The translations under genes were made by a program, and so were the position numbers. The notes below the pieces were generated by a model, which worked only from the letters and a program-made list of their open reading frames with translations, had not been told where the DNA came from and ran no database searches. 64,000 nt of DNA from Dyella sp. GSA-30 (GTDB lineage: Bacteria > Pseudomonadota > Gammaproteobacteria > Xanthomonadales > Rhodanobacteraceae): NCBI RefSeq assembly GCF_027924605.1, contig NZ_AP027042.1, forward strand, positions 1,837,524 to 1,901,523, in the 5' to 3' direction. Below, piece after piece: positions 49,226 through 58,351 of this stretch (positions within the stretch are counted from its first letter, which is position 1; each line of letters opens with the position of its first letter).

Positions 49226-50164
49226 TCACAGTGCCGCTTCAAGCTCCGGTAAAATCTTGAAGAGGTCGCCCACTAAACCGATATCGGCGATCTCGAAGAT
49301 CGGTGCCTCGCCATCCTTGTTGATAGCGACGATCGTGCCGGCGTCCTTGATGCCGGTCAGATGTTGAATAGCGCCCGAGATACCGACGGCGATGTAGAGC
49401 TCCGGCGCTATGATCTTGCCGGTTTGACCGACCTGCATCTCGTTCGGGCAGTAGCCGGCATCGACGGCGGCGCGCGACGCGCCGACGGCAGCACCGATCT
49501 TGTCCGCAAATTTGTAGATGATGTCGAAGTTCTCCTTCGATCCTACACCGCGACCGCCGGAGACAACCTTCGGCGCACCCTGCAGATCCGGGCGATCGCT
49601 CTTGCCCTGTTGCAGGTTCACGAAGCGCGTGTGCGAAGGTATGGCGGCGTCCACGCTCAGCGGCTGGACCGGTGCAGAGCCGTTTGACCCTGCGGCCGGC
49701 CAGGAGGCCGTGCGGATCGTGGCGACGACGATCGAGGCCGCATCCACTTCCACCGTGACAATGGCATTGCCCGCGTAGATCGGGCGCTTGAAGCTGTGCG
49801 CGCCTTCCACGGTCATGACGTCGCTCACCTGTGATACGCCGAGCAGGGCAGCCACGCGTGGGGCGAGGTCCTTGCCGAAGGTGGTCGAAGGTGCAAATAC
49901 GTGCGAGTAGCCGGCAGCGGCCTTGGCGATCTGCGGAGCCAGAACGGCAGCCAGGGCGTGCGCATTCTCCGCATGGGCGATCGTCAGGACCTTGCTGACG
50001 CCGTCGATCTTCGCGGCTTCCGCGGCGACGGCATCGGGGGCATCGGATAGCACGATGACGTCGATGGATTCCGGTTTTACAGCGAGGGCGGCGCTTACTG
50101 CCCGTGCCGTAGCGCCATTGAGCTTGCCGTCCAGATGTTCGGCGATAACTAGGATCTTGGACAT
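49226..50164 (-). CDS. etfA: Electron transfer flavoprotein alpha subunit
   Basis: The 312-residue FAD-binding subunit passes electrons from acyl-CoA and other dehydrogenases to the quinone pool through ETF dehydrogenase. The C-terminal FAD domain contains VSGGRGVGSKENF and SGAIQHLTGIKDAGTIVAIN, both diagnostic. It lies 22 bases after etfB. In Xanthomonas etfA marks the right border of the LPS O-antigen locus opposite metB. A decayed copy of both etf genes is at 53.2-53.4 kb. Confidence 0.95.
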   Translation of the reverse strand: MSKILVIAEHLDGKLNGATARAVSAALAVKPESIDVIVLSDAPDAVAAEAAKIDGVSKVLTIAHAENAHALAAVLAPQIAKAAAGYSHVFAPSTTFGKDLAPRVAALLGVSQVSDVMTVEGAHSFKRPIYAGNAIVTVEVDAASIVVATIRTASWPAAGSNGSAPVQPLSVDAAIPSHTRFVNLQQGKSDRPDLQGAPKVVSGGRGVGSKENFDIIYKFADKIGAAVGASRAAVDAGYCPNEMQVGQTGKIIAPELYIAVGISGAIQHLTGIKDAGTIVAINKDGEAPIFEIADIGLVGDLFKILPELEAAL

Positions 50165-50186
50165 GTCGATTCTCCGGTCGGCTGCC

Positions 50187-50933
50187 TTACAGCAGGCCCT
50201 TCTGCTTGAGGGCCGCGACGAGTTCAGCGGCGTCCTTCACCATGACGCCCTTGCTGCGCTTGGGTGGGGCGGCATAGTGCGTAGTCTTGATATGGTCGGC
50301 AGCATCGATGCCCAGCCCACCGAGCTCGATCACATCGATCGGCTTGGACTTTGCTTTCATGATATCGGGCAGCTTGATGAAGCGCGGTTCATTCAGGCGC
50401 AGATCGGTGGTGATCACGGCGGGGAGGTCGGCTTCGATGGTTTCGAGGCCGGCGTCGACTTCGCGGGTTACCGTGGCCTTGCCGTCGGCAACCTCGACCT
50501 TGCTGGCAAAGGTGGCCTGTGGGCGGTCCCACAGTGCAGCGAGCATCTGGCCGGTCTGATTGGCATCATCGTCGATGGCTTGCTTGCCAAGAATTACCAG
50601 CCCCGGCTGCTCTTTCTCAATCAGCTTGAGAAAGGTGCGAGCGGCAGTCAGCGGAGAGACGGCTTCAGCGGTCTGGACATGGATGGCGCGGTTGGCGCCC
50701 ATGGCCAGGCCGTTGCGCAAATGAGCCGTGAGATCGGCGGGGCCAATACCCACGACAACGACCTCCTCAGCCACGCCTTTCTCGCGCAAGCGGAGTGCTT
50801 CTTCGAGCGCGATGTCGTCGAAGGGGTTGGCGGAGAGCTTCACGCCATCGGTAACGACGCCGGTGCCGTCCGGCTTCACTTGGATGCGGACGTTGTAGTC
50901 CACGACACGCTTATAACCAACCAGAATCTTCAT
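50187..50933 (-). CDS. etfB: Electron transfer flavoprotein beta subunit
   Basis: This 248-residue AMP-binding partner of EtfA starts MKILVGYKRVVDYNVRI and includes the family's ALEEALRLREKG and ATVTREVDAGLETIEADLPAVIT. The C-terminus VMVKDAAELVAALKQKGLL is the conserved anchoring helix. ATG 50933 follows an in-frame TTG and has GAGG upstream. First of the etfB-etfA unit. Compare the relic at 53195-53419. Confidence 0.95.
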   Translation of the reverse strand: MKILVGYKRVVDYNVRIQVKPDGTGVVTDGVKLSANPFDDIALEEALRLREKGVAEEVVVVGIGPADLTAHLRNGLAMGANRAIHVQTAEAVSPLTAARTFLKLIEKEQPGLVILGKQAIDDDANQTGQMLAALWDRPQATFASKVEVADGKATVTREVDAGLETIEADLPAVITTDLRLNEPRFIKLPDIMKAKSKPIDVIELGGLGIDAADHIKTTHYAAPPKRSKGVMVKDAAELVAALKQKGLL

Positions 50934-51157
50934 CAAGGACCTCGTTTAAAAGGGGCGGCGACCTACCATTCTAGCGCGTATGGGGGGGTCTGGGCCGCTG
51001 GTGAGTCTGACTGCGCCCTGCGTGGAAGGTGAATGGGCTTAGTGCGCCCCGCGCTTCGGCCAGGCCCTCCGGGCGAGCTTGAGGGCCGGTCGTATCGGTA
51101 CCCTGGGCTCCATTCAGCCACCGGGGTCGCTGCAAGCGAAGGTTTCATGTCGTCGCC

Positions 51158-53191
51158 TCACGATGTTTCATTGCCACCGGTTTGAGTAGGCCAATGAGAG
51201 AGTGGCGCCTCGTTGAGCAATTCATTCGCCTGGACGGTGCGCAAGCCACGTTGTGCCACCCCCAGTGTGACGATCCGCTCAATTGCAATGGCCAGCGTGT
51301 CGTTTTCCTGGTTGTCTTCGAATTCCCAATCGCACAGGTTCATCTCAAAGAGCGTACGCAAGGCGTCGATACGAGCCAGGAACATGCCGCCTGCAATAAA
51401 ACGATGTTCGTCGACACGGCCCAATCCCATGCGTTCGCGCAGGTTCTCGACCTCGCCGCCATGTGTGCCTGGATAGTCGGCAAACTCGAGCACGTGCCCA
51501 TCCGGAGCGATGGTACCCAGACTCTTATCCTCGCCAAGGGCAGTGAGCAGTGGTGTGGCGCGGGAAGGTGCCGTCAAGGTGGCGAGCGGGTCGCCTTCCC
51601 ATGAGGTGGCACCTCGTGGAGATTCGGTTTTTCGTGTATGCAGTTTGAGCACGATATCGGTCCCGTCGAGCAGCAGTCGTGCCAGGACTTTCAAAAAGGG
51701 GAGCATGTCGCGGCCGACATCCGCAAAGGCGACGACTTCGGCCTGGGGGTCGAGGCGCGCAAGCTCCGTTTTGACGACGGTCTCTTGCTCGTAAGTGGTG
51801 GTCACGATGATGCGCCAGTCGATGCCGGACTGGTGAAGTGCGGAGAGGACTTGTTCGATGGAGTCCACAGACTCGATATGTGCGACGGCGCAGGGCCTTG
51901 GGCGTGCGAGCGACGGCAGCAGTGCGGCGCGAGTCGCTTCGAGCCAAGCATGGCCACGCGTCGCATCGGGCTCAAGGACTGCGCCTTCCGCCCACTCGTT
52001 CCACGCATTGATAAAGACCAGCGGGGCGTCGGGAGTGCGGCGCTTCGCTACCGCGATCGATTCGCGCAACCACTGAAAATAGCCTGCGGGGGATTCGTGC
52101 ACGTAGGTGCGCCCCTGGCCGCTGCGTCTGGCCTCGTTATCCCAGCCAGGATTGACCGCCGGATAGAGGGGGTAGGGCGGGTCATTGCACGGCCGGGTGA
52201 GCTCTCGCCAGTCGTAGACTTGCCCTGCATAGTCTGGATTGAGCAGGTGGCGGCGCGCGGTAACCGGTTTCTGCGTAGTATTGTTGGGCGGGAAAGATAC
52301 GGCTGCGTCGAAGCCGATATCGCGCGGATCGACATTGTCGAAGCTCTGCACGTAGGCGAGGTGAATCTCGCCCAGACCTTGCTCGCGGCACCACTGGCGC
52401 CATCGATTTGCCGTTGCGCGGGCGTCGGGTAACAGCCCTGGACGGTAGACCTGCAGCATGGGTTTGCCGTCGACCCGCAGGTAGCGCGGATCGCGCATGT
52501 ACTCAGCTACGTGACTGATGAAAGCCAAGTCGTCTGCTGCGCTATGTTTCTGAGCGATCAGGATCTGATCGGCACGGCCATCCCAGCGTCGTGACCAGTT
52601 TTCATTCGCCCAGCAAAGACAGATGGGAAAGTCCAACGATGGGTCGCCGAGCCACGTGCGCAGCGGCGCTTCAAGCAGCGTCTTGCCCGCAAACCAATAA
52701 AAGTAGCTGCAGAAGGCGCTCACGCCATAGTTGCGAGCCAACTCGATCTGCGCGCGGATCGTGTCGGGTAGTCGCAAGTCATAGAAGCCAAGCTCGCCGG
52801 GGAGTCGTGGTTGGATGTGACCTTCAAACTGTGGCAGCGCACGTGCCACGTTGCGCCACTCCGTGAAACCGACGCCCCACCAGGCGTCATTCTCCGCGAT
52901 GGGGTGAAACTGTGGCAGGTAGAAGGCCACCAGCCTCGCCGGTAGCGCATCCGGCAACGCAATGGCTGTGCGCGATAGATAGTCCACGGCGCGGTGACCG
53001 GCATGATCACGTGGGCGTCGCTCCGCGTGCGTTCCTACACGCCCATGCGGGCCGGTAGGCACGAGATCGCCGTGGCGTTCCAGGAAGCGCTGGCGCAGAC
53101 GATCACGGGTTGCCGGAGACATCGGCGTGACCCGAAACCCCAAGCGAAGGCTATGAAAAAGCAATGTGCGGATGCGACTTTTTACGGACAT
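51158..53191 (-). CDS. WbsX-like glycosyltransferase fused to RgpF-like domain
   Basis: This 677-residue protein has an N-terminal WbsX/GH99-like domain (about 86-425; FYLPQFHPIAENDAWWGVG, CLCWANENWSRRWDG, NAWNEWAEGAVLEPD) closely related to the C-terminal domain of the 1438-residue fusion. The rest (about 445-640) resembles RgpF rhamnan-synthesis proteins (IIVTTTYEQE, ADVGRDMLPFLK, LKLHTRKTE). Both domains occur in polysaccharide assembly, often with L-rhamnose. The start at 53191 lies only a few bases from the etfA relic, and its ribosome site is weak, so it may be expressed from a promoter within the relic. Confidence 0.78.
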   Translation of the reverse strand: MSVKSRIRTLLFHSLRLGFRVTPMSPATRDRLRQRFLERHGDLVPTGPHGRVGTHAERRPRDHAGHRAVDYLSRTAIALPDALPARLVAFYLPQFHPIAENDAWWGVGFTEWRNVARALPQFEGHIQPRLPGELGFYDLRLPDTIRAQIELARNYGVSAFCSYFYWFAGKTLLEAPLRTWLGDPSLDFPICLCWANENWSRRWDGRADQILIAQKHSAADDLAFISHVAEYMRDPRYLRVDGKPMLQVYRPGLLPDARATANRWRQWCREQGLGEIHLAYVQSFDNVDPRDIGFDAAVSFPPNNTTQKPVTARRHLLNPDYAGQVYDWRELTRPCNDPPYPLYPAVNPGWDNEARRSGQGRTYVHESPAGYFQWLRESIAVAKRRTPDAPLVFINAWNEWAEGAVLEPDATRGHAWLEATRAALLPSLARPRPCAVAHIESVDSIEQVLSALHQSGIDWRIIVTTTYEQETVVKTELARLDPQAEVVAFADVGRDMLPFLKVLARLLLDGTDIVLKLHTRKTESPRGATSWEGDPLATLTAPSRATPLLTALGEDKSLGTIAPDGHVLEFADYPGTHGGEVENLRERMGLGRVDEHRFIAGGMFLARIDALRTLFEMNLCDWEFEDNQENDTLAIAIERIVTLGVAQRGLRTVQANELLNEAPLSHWPTQTGGNETS

Positions 53192-53194
53192 GAT

Positions 53195-53419
53195 CGGAGT
53201 ACGACAACGGTTCCAGCATCCTTGAGACCCCGGAGGGGACGGTGCTTTGCAATAACGAGAACTTTCCTCATGGCGCGTTTTTGCCCCGCAGGTTTATAGC
53301 GGACCTTCTGCTTGAGGTCGGTGATGCGCTTGGCTGCATCTTTTGCCATGACGCTCTTGCCGGGTCTGGGTATGCACGTTGTAGCCGACGACACGCTCGT
53401 AACCAACCGGAATATGCAT
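53195..53419 (-). pseudogene. Decayed etfB-etfA copy (both genes internally deleted)
   Basis: On the minus strand, a start at 53419 gives VGYERVVGYNV, matching intact EtfB (VGYKRVVDYNV). In another frame follows AKDAAKRITDLKQK, matching the EtfB C-terminus (VKDAAELVAALKQK). Then MRKVLVIAKH (start 53271) matches the EtfA start MSKILVIAEH and runs into LKDAGTVV, matching EtfA's C-terminal IKDAGTIV. Gene order and orientation equal the intact pair. At DNA level the etfB start segment is about 85-90% identical by eye. Both genes lost their middles. Confidence 0.82.
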
Positions 53420-53643
53420 GCTGATTCTTTCCTGACGGCGCCGATCAGCGATGGGCACAATGTGAGCCTGCCATACTATCCGAAGGGCCATCCTGGTACG
53501 AATGGCAACCTTGGGCCATATGGCGAGCCTCGGCGGACGCCCACGTAAAAGCGTGGAAAGATCAAAGGCCCCATGCCGTAGATGGGCGCACTGGAAACCG
53601 GGATAATCGGGCTGCTTTTTCGTTTCGGGAACGAGATTCATCA

Positions 53644-54447
53644 ATGCAACGGGAGGATGCCAGGGCTATGCCTGTGACATTGGACGCCGCGCGCCTATCT
53701 GCCATCCGCGGTAGGCTGCTACGCATGCATTTTGAGAGTGGCGTTGGCCATATTGGTGGAAATCTGTCCTCCATCGATGCACTTGCGCTCATTTTTCACG
53801 AGTTTATGGGGGAAGGCAGCCGATTCGTTCTGTCAAAAGGCCATTCCGCAGGCGCTCTTTACGTAGCGCTCTGGAGTGCTGGCCGGCTCACCGACGAGGA
53901 CCTCACGACTTTCCATCGGGACGATACCCTGCTCGCGGGCCACCCCCCGGCGAGCGGTATCGCCGACATCATGTTCGCCACCGGGAGCCTGGGACATGGC
54001 CTGTCGCTGGCCGCGGGGACCGCATTGGCGCTGCGTCTGAAAGGAGAGCCTGGCCATATTTACTGTGTGATGTCTGACGGAGAGTGGCAGGAAGGCGCGA
54101 CATGGGAGGCTCTGATCTTTGCCAGTCATCATGCGCTTACAAATCTGACCGTACTGATCGATCACAACGGTCTGCAAGGTTTTGGCGCCACCGCGGACGT
54201 GGCATCGATGTTCCCGCTCCATGACCGACTGAAAGGTTTCGATGTTGAGATGCACGTGGTTCAAGGGCATGACCTTGCGGCGATGCGCGCGGCGCTGAAC
54301 ACAAGCGCCAGCAAGCTCAAGATCGTCGTGCTGCAAACCATCAAGGGCAAGGGCGTCTCTTTCATGGAAAACAAAATGGAATGGCATTATTTGCCTTTGA
54401 AGGAAGCCGATTATCTACGCGCTCTTGAAGAGATCGGCGGCTCATGA
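53644..54447 (+). CDS. Transketolase-like N-terminal subunit (TPP-binding)
   Basis: The 267-residue protein corresponds to the pyrophosphate-binding half of transketolase. SGVGHIGGNLSS near 32-43 and LSKGHSAGALY near 63-73 are substrate-channel segments; SDGEWQEG at 144-151 is the thiamine diphosphate motif, with HNGLQGFG near 174. It must pair with the next gene, which it overlaps by 4 bases. Two-subunit transketolases occur in sugar-metabolism and polysaccharide clusters; here the chromosomal tkt already serves central metabolism. The start at 53644 is weak; ATG 53668 with GGAGG at 53651 is an alternative. Confidence 0.85.
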   Translation: MQREDARAMPVTLDAARLSAIRGRLLRMHFESGVGHIGGNLSSIDALALIFHEFMGEGSRFVLSKGHSAGALYVALWSAGRLTDEDLTTFHRDDTLLAGHPPASGIADIMFATGSLGHGLSLAAGTALALRLKGEPGHIYCVMSDGEWQEGATWEALIFASHHALTNLTVLIDHNGLQGFGATADVASMFPLHDRLKGFDVEMHVVQGHDLAAMRAALNTSASKLKIVVLQTIKGKGVSFMENKMEWHYLPLKEADYLRALEEIGGS

Positions 54448-55352
54448 GGAAGCAGCTGTGCGATGCGCTCGTGGCGCGTGCCGATGATCCATCGATGGTC
54501 TTTCTGACCGGAGATCTCGGTTTCATGGCCCTGGAGGCGCTGCAGGCGAAGATGGGGTCGCGATTCATCAATGCCGGCGTGGCCGAACAGAACATGATCT
54601 CCGTAGCGGCGGCGATGGCGCGGCAAGGGCTGGATGCGTGGGCTTACAGTATTGCGCCGTTCTGTTACGCAAGACCGTTTGAGCAAATCAGAAACGACAT
54701 CGCCTTCCATCGGTTGCCGGTCCGGTTGATCGGCAACGGCGGCGGTTATGGCTATGGTGTGATGGGGCCTACACATCACGCCATCGAAGACTATGGTGTG
54801 CTGCTTACGCTCCCCAATATGCGGGTCTATGTGCCTGTGTTCGACGAGGATGTTGCCGATGTCGTCACCAAGGCAGGTGCGAATACGCATTCTTCGTACA
54901 TACGGCTTGGCCGTGGCGAGCCCCCCGCGGGCTATGCTGTTCCCGCATATGCGGCCTGGCGTCACCTGATAATCGGCGAAGGTCCACCCGTTGTTGTCAT
55001 GGGGCCTATCGCAGGCACCTATATCGATGCTATCCGAGCTTTGCCTGATCGCCAGCGACCCAATCTATGGGCTGTCGCGGAGCTGCCGCTTTCCCTGAGC
55101 CCGCCACCGCAGGCACTGCTTTATCAGATCGAATCGAGTGAGCGTGTGCTCATCGTCGAGGAGCACGTGGCGCAGGGAGGTCTCGCGGCAGCGATGTCGC
55201 TGTACATGCTTGAGCACGGTCTCTACGCAACCGTAAAACATCTTTGTGCTCAGTCGCATCACTATCCACGGTATGGCTCGCAGGCCTACCTGAGAGAGAA
55301 ATCCGGTCTGGCTCCACAGGCTCTGCTTAGTGCAATAGGTAGTCTCGGCTGA
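54444..55352 (+). CDS. Transketolase-like C-terminal subunit
   Basis: This 302-residue protein holds the pyrimidine-binding and C-terminal transketolase domains. The catalytic glutamate is E48 in INAGVAEQNMISVAAAMA; GGGYGYGVMGPTHHAIEDYG is the central signature, and SERVLIVEEHVAQGGL lies in the last domain. It overlaps the N-subunit by 4 bases and the next gene by 1 base (TGATG). Together the pair should transfer a two-carbon ketol unit; its acceptor here is probably a sugar intermediate of the surface glycan. Confidence 0.85.
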   Translation: MRKQLCDALVARADDPSMVFLTGDLGFMALEALQAKMGSRFINAGVAEQNMISVAAAMARQGLDAWAYSIAPFCYARPFEQIRNDIAFHRLPVRLIGNGGGYGYGVMGPTHHAIEDYGVLLTLPNMRVYVPVFDEDVADVVTKAGANTHSSYIRLGRGEPPAGYAVPAYAAWRHLIIGEGPPVVVMGPIAGTYIDAIRALPDRQRPNLWAVAELPLSLSPPPQALLYQIESSERVLIVEEHVAQGGLAAAMSLYMLEHGLYATVKHLCAQSHHYPRYGSQAYLREKSGLAPQALLSAIGSLG

Positions 55353-57316
55353 TGAACGACTTGAACCAACACATCCTGGCATTGCGTGGCCCGATTCTGG
55401 TGACTGGCGCTGCCGGCTTCGTCGGGGCCAATTTGTTCCTCAAGCTGCTCGCCTGCCGTAGCGATGTTTACGCATTGGTGCAGAGCAAAGGCGGCTGGCG
55501 GTTGCCGGACAGTGCCGAGGCGAACATTGTTGTCGCCAATGTAAATGATCCGGCTGCCCTGACTCATCTGGTCGATGAGCTTGCGCCGCAGACGGTCTTC
55601 GATTGTGTTGCCTACGGCGCGTATTCGTTCGAACAGGACCCCAGGCTGATCTACGAGACTAATTTTCAGTCGATCGTCGGGCTGGTCGGTTTGCTGGCGA
55701 AGCGGTCTTGCGCCGCATTTGTACATGCGGGTACTTCGTCTGAATATGGTACCAATTGTACCGCCCCTTCAGAGGAAGACCGCCACGAGCCCAATAGCCA
55801 CTACGCAGTTTCAAAGGTGGCTACCGCCGAATTTCTGCGATACATGGGCAAGCATCTAAGTTTTCCCTGTGTCAATTTGAGGCTCTATTCGGTTTACGGT
55901 CCGTTGGAGGATGGTTCGCGTCTCATTCCCAACCTGTTGCACAAGGCTTTGGCTGGCAAGTTGCCGCCATTTGTCGACGCTCGCACGTCGCGTGATTTTG
56001 TACACGTCGATGATGTCTGTTCTGCGTTTGTTTATGCCGCGGCCAAGATGAATCCGGACCTTTACGGTGAGAGCCTGAACATTGGCACCGGAATATGCAC
56101 AACAATCGGAGCCTTGGCGAATCTGACGCGCGAGCTATTTGCCGTCGAAGACACACCGACATTTGGATCGATGGAAGGGCGCCAGTGGGATTTGGCCGAA
56201 TGGTACGCCGACCCTGCCAAGGCGTCGCGCCTACTGGGTTGGCGTGCCACAGTGACGTTGAAGGATGGACTCGCATCGACCGCGCAGTGGGTCGCTACCT
56301 TGAGCGAGGGCGATCTGGCCAAGCATTCGAAGCAGCAGACCAATAAAAAACGCCGCAGCATATCGGCAATTATCGCCTGCTACAAAGATGAGCCCGCCAT
56401 TCCTGTCATGTACCGCCGGCTCAAGGACACCTTCAGCCGCCTGGACATCGATCACGAGATCATTTTCGTCAACGATTGCAGCCCGGACGATAGCGCTGCA
56501 GTTATTCAGCAGATTTCTGCAAGCGATTCGGCGGTTATTGGCATCAGTCATTCGCGTAACTTTGGTTCGCAAATGGCTTTTCGAAGCGGTATGGAGTTGG
56601 CATCCAAGGATGCGGTCGTGCTGCTCGACGGCGACCTGCAGGATCCGCCCGAGCTTATTGAATCTTTCTTCGAAAAATGGGAAGAAGGCTACGATGTCGT
56701 GTACGGCAGGCGAGTGCAGCGGGAAATGCCTTGGCATTGGGGCTTGCTCTACAAGGCCTTTTATCGCGTATTCGCTGCTTTCAGCTACGTGAATATTCCA
56801 CTCGATGCTGGCGACTTTTCGTTGATGGACCGCAAGGTCGTGCAGTGGATACTGGCCTGTACCGAGCGCGATCTTTTCATGCGCGGGCTACGCGCGTACG
56901 TGGGGTTCAAGCAGGTGGGAGTCGACTACGTTCGACCGGAGCGTATGTTTGGACATACGACCAATACGTTATCCAAGAACATTGACTGGGCCAAAAAAGG
57001 GATTTTTTCGTTCAGCAACGTGCCTTTGACGCTGCTTACCACCACAGGGTCGGTTCTGCTCGCATTGTCTATTATTGCAGCGATAACCGTTGCGGTGCTT
57101 CGTCTGGTCTGGCCTGACATCGCACCACGTGGCGCGACGACATTGTTGATAGCGCTTCTGATGTTCGGCTCGCTCAATCTTTTTGGAATAGGGCTCGTGG
57201 GCGAATACATCGGTAAGATCATGATCGAGGTCAAAGGACGGCCCCGCTTGATTCGATCGGCATTGATTCGACACGGCACAGTGACCGAACAACCGGCTAA
57301 GCCAAGCCAACGTTAG
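55352..57316 (+). CDS. Fusion of SDR sugar epimerase/dehydratase and membrane GT2 (GtrB-like)
   Basis: Residues 10-320 of this 654-residue protein form an extended SDR with TGAAGFVGAN at 18-27 and Y151/K155 (HYAVSKV), resembling NDP-sugar epimerases or reductases. Residues 337-640 form a GT2 transferase of the DPM1/GtrB type: IIACYKDE, IFVNDCSPDD, DGD at 426-428 in LLDGDLQDPP, and two C-terminal membrane helices (about 565-590 and 600-625). One chain may thus modify a nucleotide sugar and load it on undecaprenyl phosphate. It starts 1 base inside the transketolase C-subunit gene. Confidence 0.85.
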   Translation: MNDLNQHILALRGPILVTGAAGFVGANLFLKLLACRSDVYALVQSKGGWRLPDSAEANIVVANVNDPAALTHLVDELAPQTVFDCVAYGAYSFEQDPRLIYETNFQSIVGLVGLLAKRSCAAFVHAGTSSEYGTNCTAPSEEDRHEPNSHYAVSKVATAEFLRYMGKHLSFPCVNLRLYSVYGPLEDGSRLIPNLLHKALAGKLPPFVDARTSRDFVHVDDVCSAFVYAAAKMNPDLYGESLNIGTGICTTIGALANLTRELFAVEDTPTFGSMEGRQWDLAEWYADPAKASRLLGWRATVTLKDGLASTAQWVATLSEGDLAKHSKQQTNKKRRSISAIIACYKDEPAIPVMYRRLKDTFSRLDIDHEIIFVNDCSPDDSAAVIQQISASDSAVIGISHSRNFGSQMAFRSGMELASKDAVVLLDGDLQDPPELIESFFEKWEEGYDVVYGRRVQREMPWHWGLLYKAFYRVFAAFSYVNIPLDAGDFSLMDRKVVQWILACTERDLFMRGLRAYVGFKQVGVDYVRPERMFGHTTNTLSKNIDWAKKGIFSFSNVPLTLLTTTGSVLLALSIIAAITVAVLRLVWPDIAPRGATTLLIALLMFGSLNLFGIGLVGEYIGKIMIEVKGRPRLIRSALIRHGTVTEQPAKPSQR

Positions 57317-57388
57317 TCGGCGACTTTGGCAAGCCACGTTTGATTATTTGAACCCCTGCCAGGATGGCAAGCCATCCGGATACCCAGC

Positions 57389-58351
57389 ATGCAGCGAGAA
57401 GTCCCTCCAGGCCAAGATACTCTGACCACCCGAGAAACCCGCACCTGCCCCGTGTGCGGCGGATCTTCGCTGGAGGCTGATTTGTTCCTTGAAGAAAAGG
57501 TCGATCTCACGAAGCTGAATCAGTTCAGTTTCGCCTCGCGAAAAGAGCCGGAGTACTTCAATTATCGGATGGTTTGTTGCAAGGTCTGCGACCTTGTCTA
57601 CGTCGATTGCCCTCCATCGCAGCAGGCCTTGGCACAGGCCTACCATTCAGCAGATTACGATAGCGCCGAAGAAGCGGAAGACGCCGCTAACGCGTATCTG
57701 CGCGAAATGAAAACCGTGTTGGGGCGCGTGCATCCAGGGGCGGCGCTGGAGATTGGGACCGGTACGGGGGTGCTGCTGGACGGGTTGATGGCTGCGGGCT
57801 TCAGTCAGGTACAGGGGGTCGAGCCTTCCTCGGCTGCGATTGCGGCCGCTCCCTCACATCGAAAACCTTGGATAACGGAGGGCATATTCAACGAGCACGA
57901 TTATCCGCCCGAATCCTTTGACCTGATTTGCTGCTTCATGACGCTTGAGCATGTGCGTGATCCGATGGATATCGTCAAGTCGGCTCTGCGTTTATTGCGT
58001 CCAGGTGGCGCTTTTGTATCAGTTACGCATGACTACTCGGCCCCCCTGAATCGTGCGCTGGGGCGGCGTTCGCCGATTATCGACGTCGAGCATATGCAGC
58101 TCTTCTCCCGGCGCAGTATCGAGGAACTACTGTCGCGCGCGGGTTATGGAGATATCGATGTAAAGCCCTTCTCCAACCGTTATGCGCTTTCTTATTGGAT
58201 GCGCCTGGTGCCGGCGCCCGCTAGCCTGAAGCGCTCTGCAATCAGGGCGATGAATGCGCTCGGTGTGGGGCGCTTGAAGCTGTCGGCGAATGTGGGCAAC
58301 ACCATGGCCGTAGCCTATCGACCGATGGCCGGCAGGGGGCGTGGCGGGTGA
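57389..58351 (+). CDS. SAM methyltransferase with N-terminal zinc motif
   Basis: The 320-residue methyltransferase starts with a zinc-ribbon-like part (C20, C23 in CPVC and C64, C67 in CKVC), as in C-methyltransferases of deoxysugar pathways. The catalytic domain has LEIGTGTGVLLDGL near 119-132, FDLICCFMTLEHVRDP and LRPGGAFVSVTHD. C-methylation or another sugar methylation is inferred from this architecture. It is the fourth gene of the operon, 72 bases after the fusion gene, and overlaps gtrA by 4 bases. Confidence 0.8.
   Translation: MQREVPPGQDTLTTRETRTCPVCGGSSLEADLFLEEKVDLTKLNQFSFASRKEPEYFNYRMVCCKVCDLVYVDCPPSQQALAQAYHSADYDSAEEAEDAANAYLREMKTVLGRVHPGAALEIGTGTGVLLDGLMAAGFSQVQGVEPSSAAIAAAPSHRKPWITEGIFNEHDYPPESFDLICCFMTLEHVRDPMDIVKSALRLLRPGGAFVSVTHDYSAPLNRALGRRSPIIDVEHMQLFSRRSIEELLSRAGYGDIDVKPFSNRYALSYWMRLVPAPASLKRSAIRAMNALGVGRLKLSANVGNTMAVAYRPMAGRGRGG

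Noticed and set aside
50963-51148. Possible 61-residue gene between etfB and the WbsX-RgpF gene
   Set aside because: Proline-rich random-looking frame without ribosome site.
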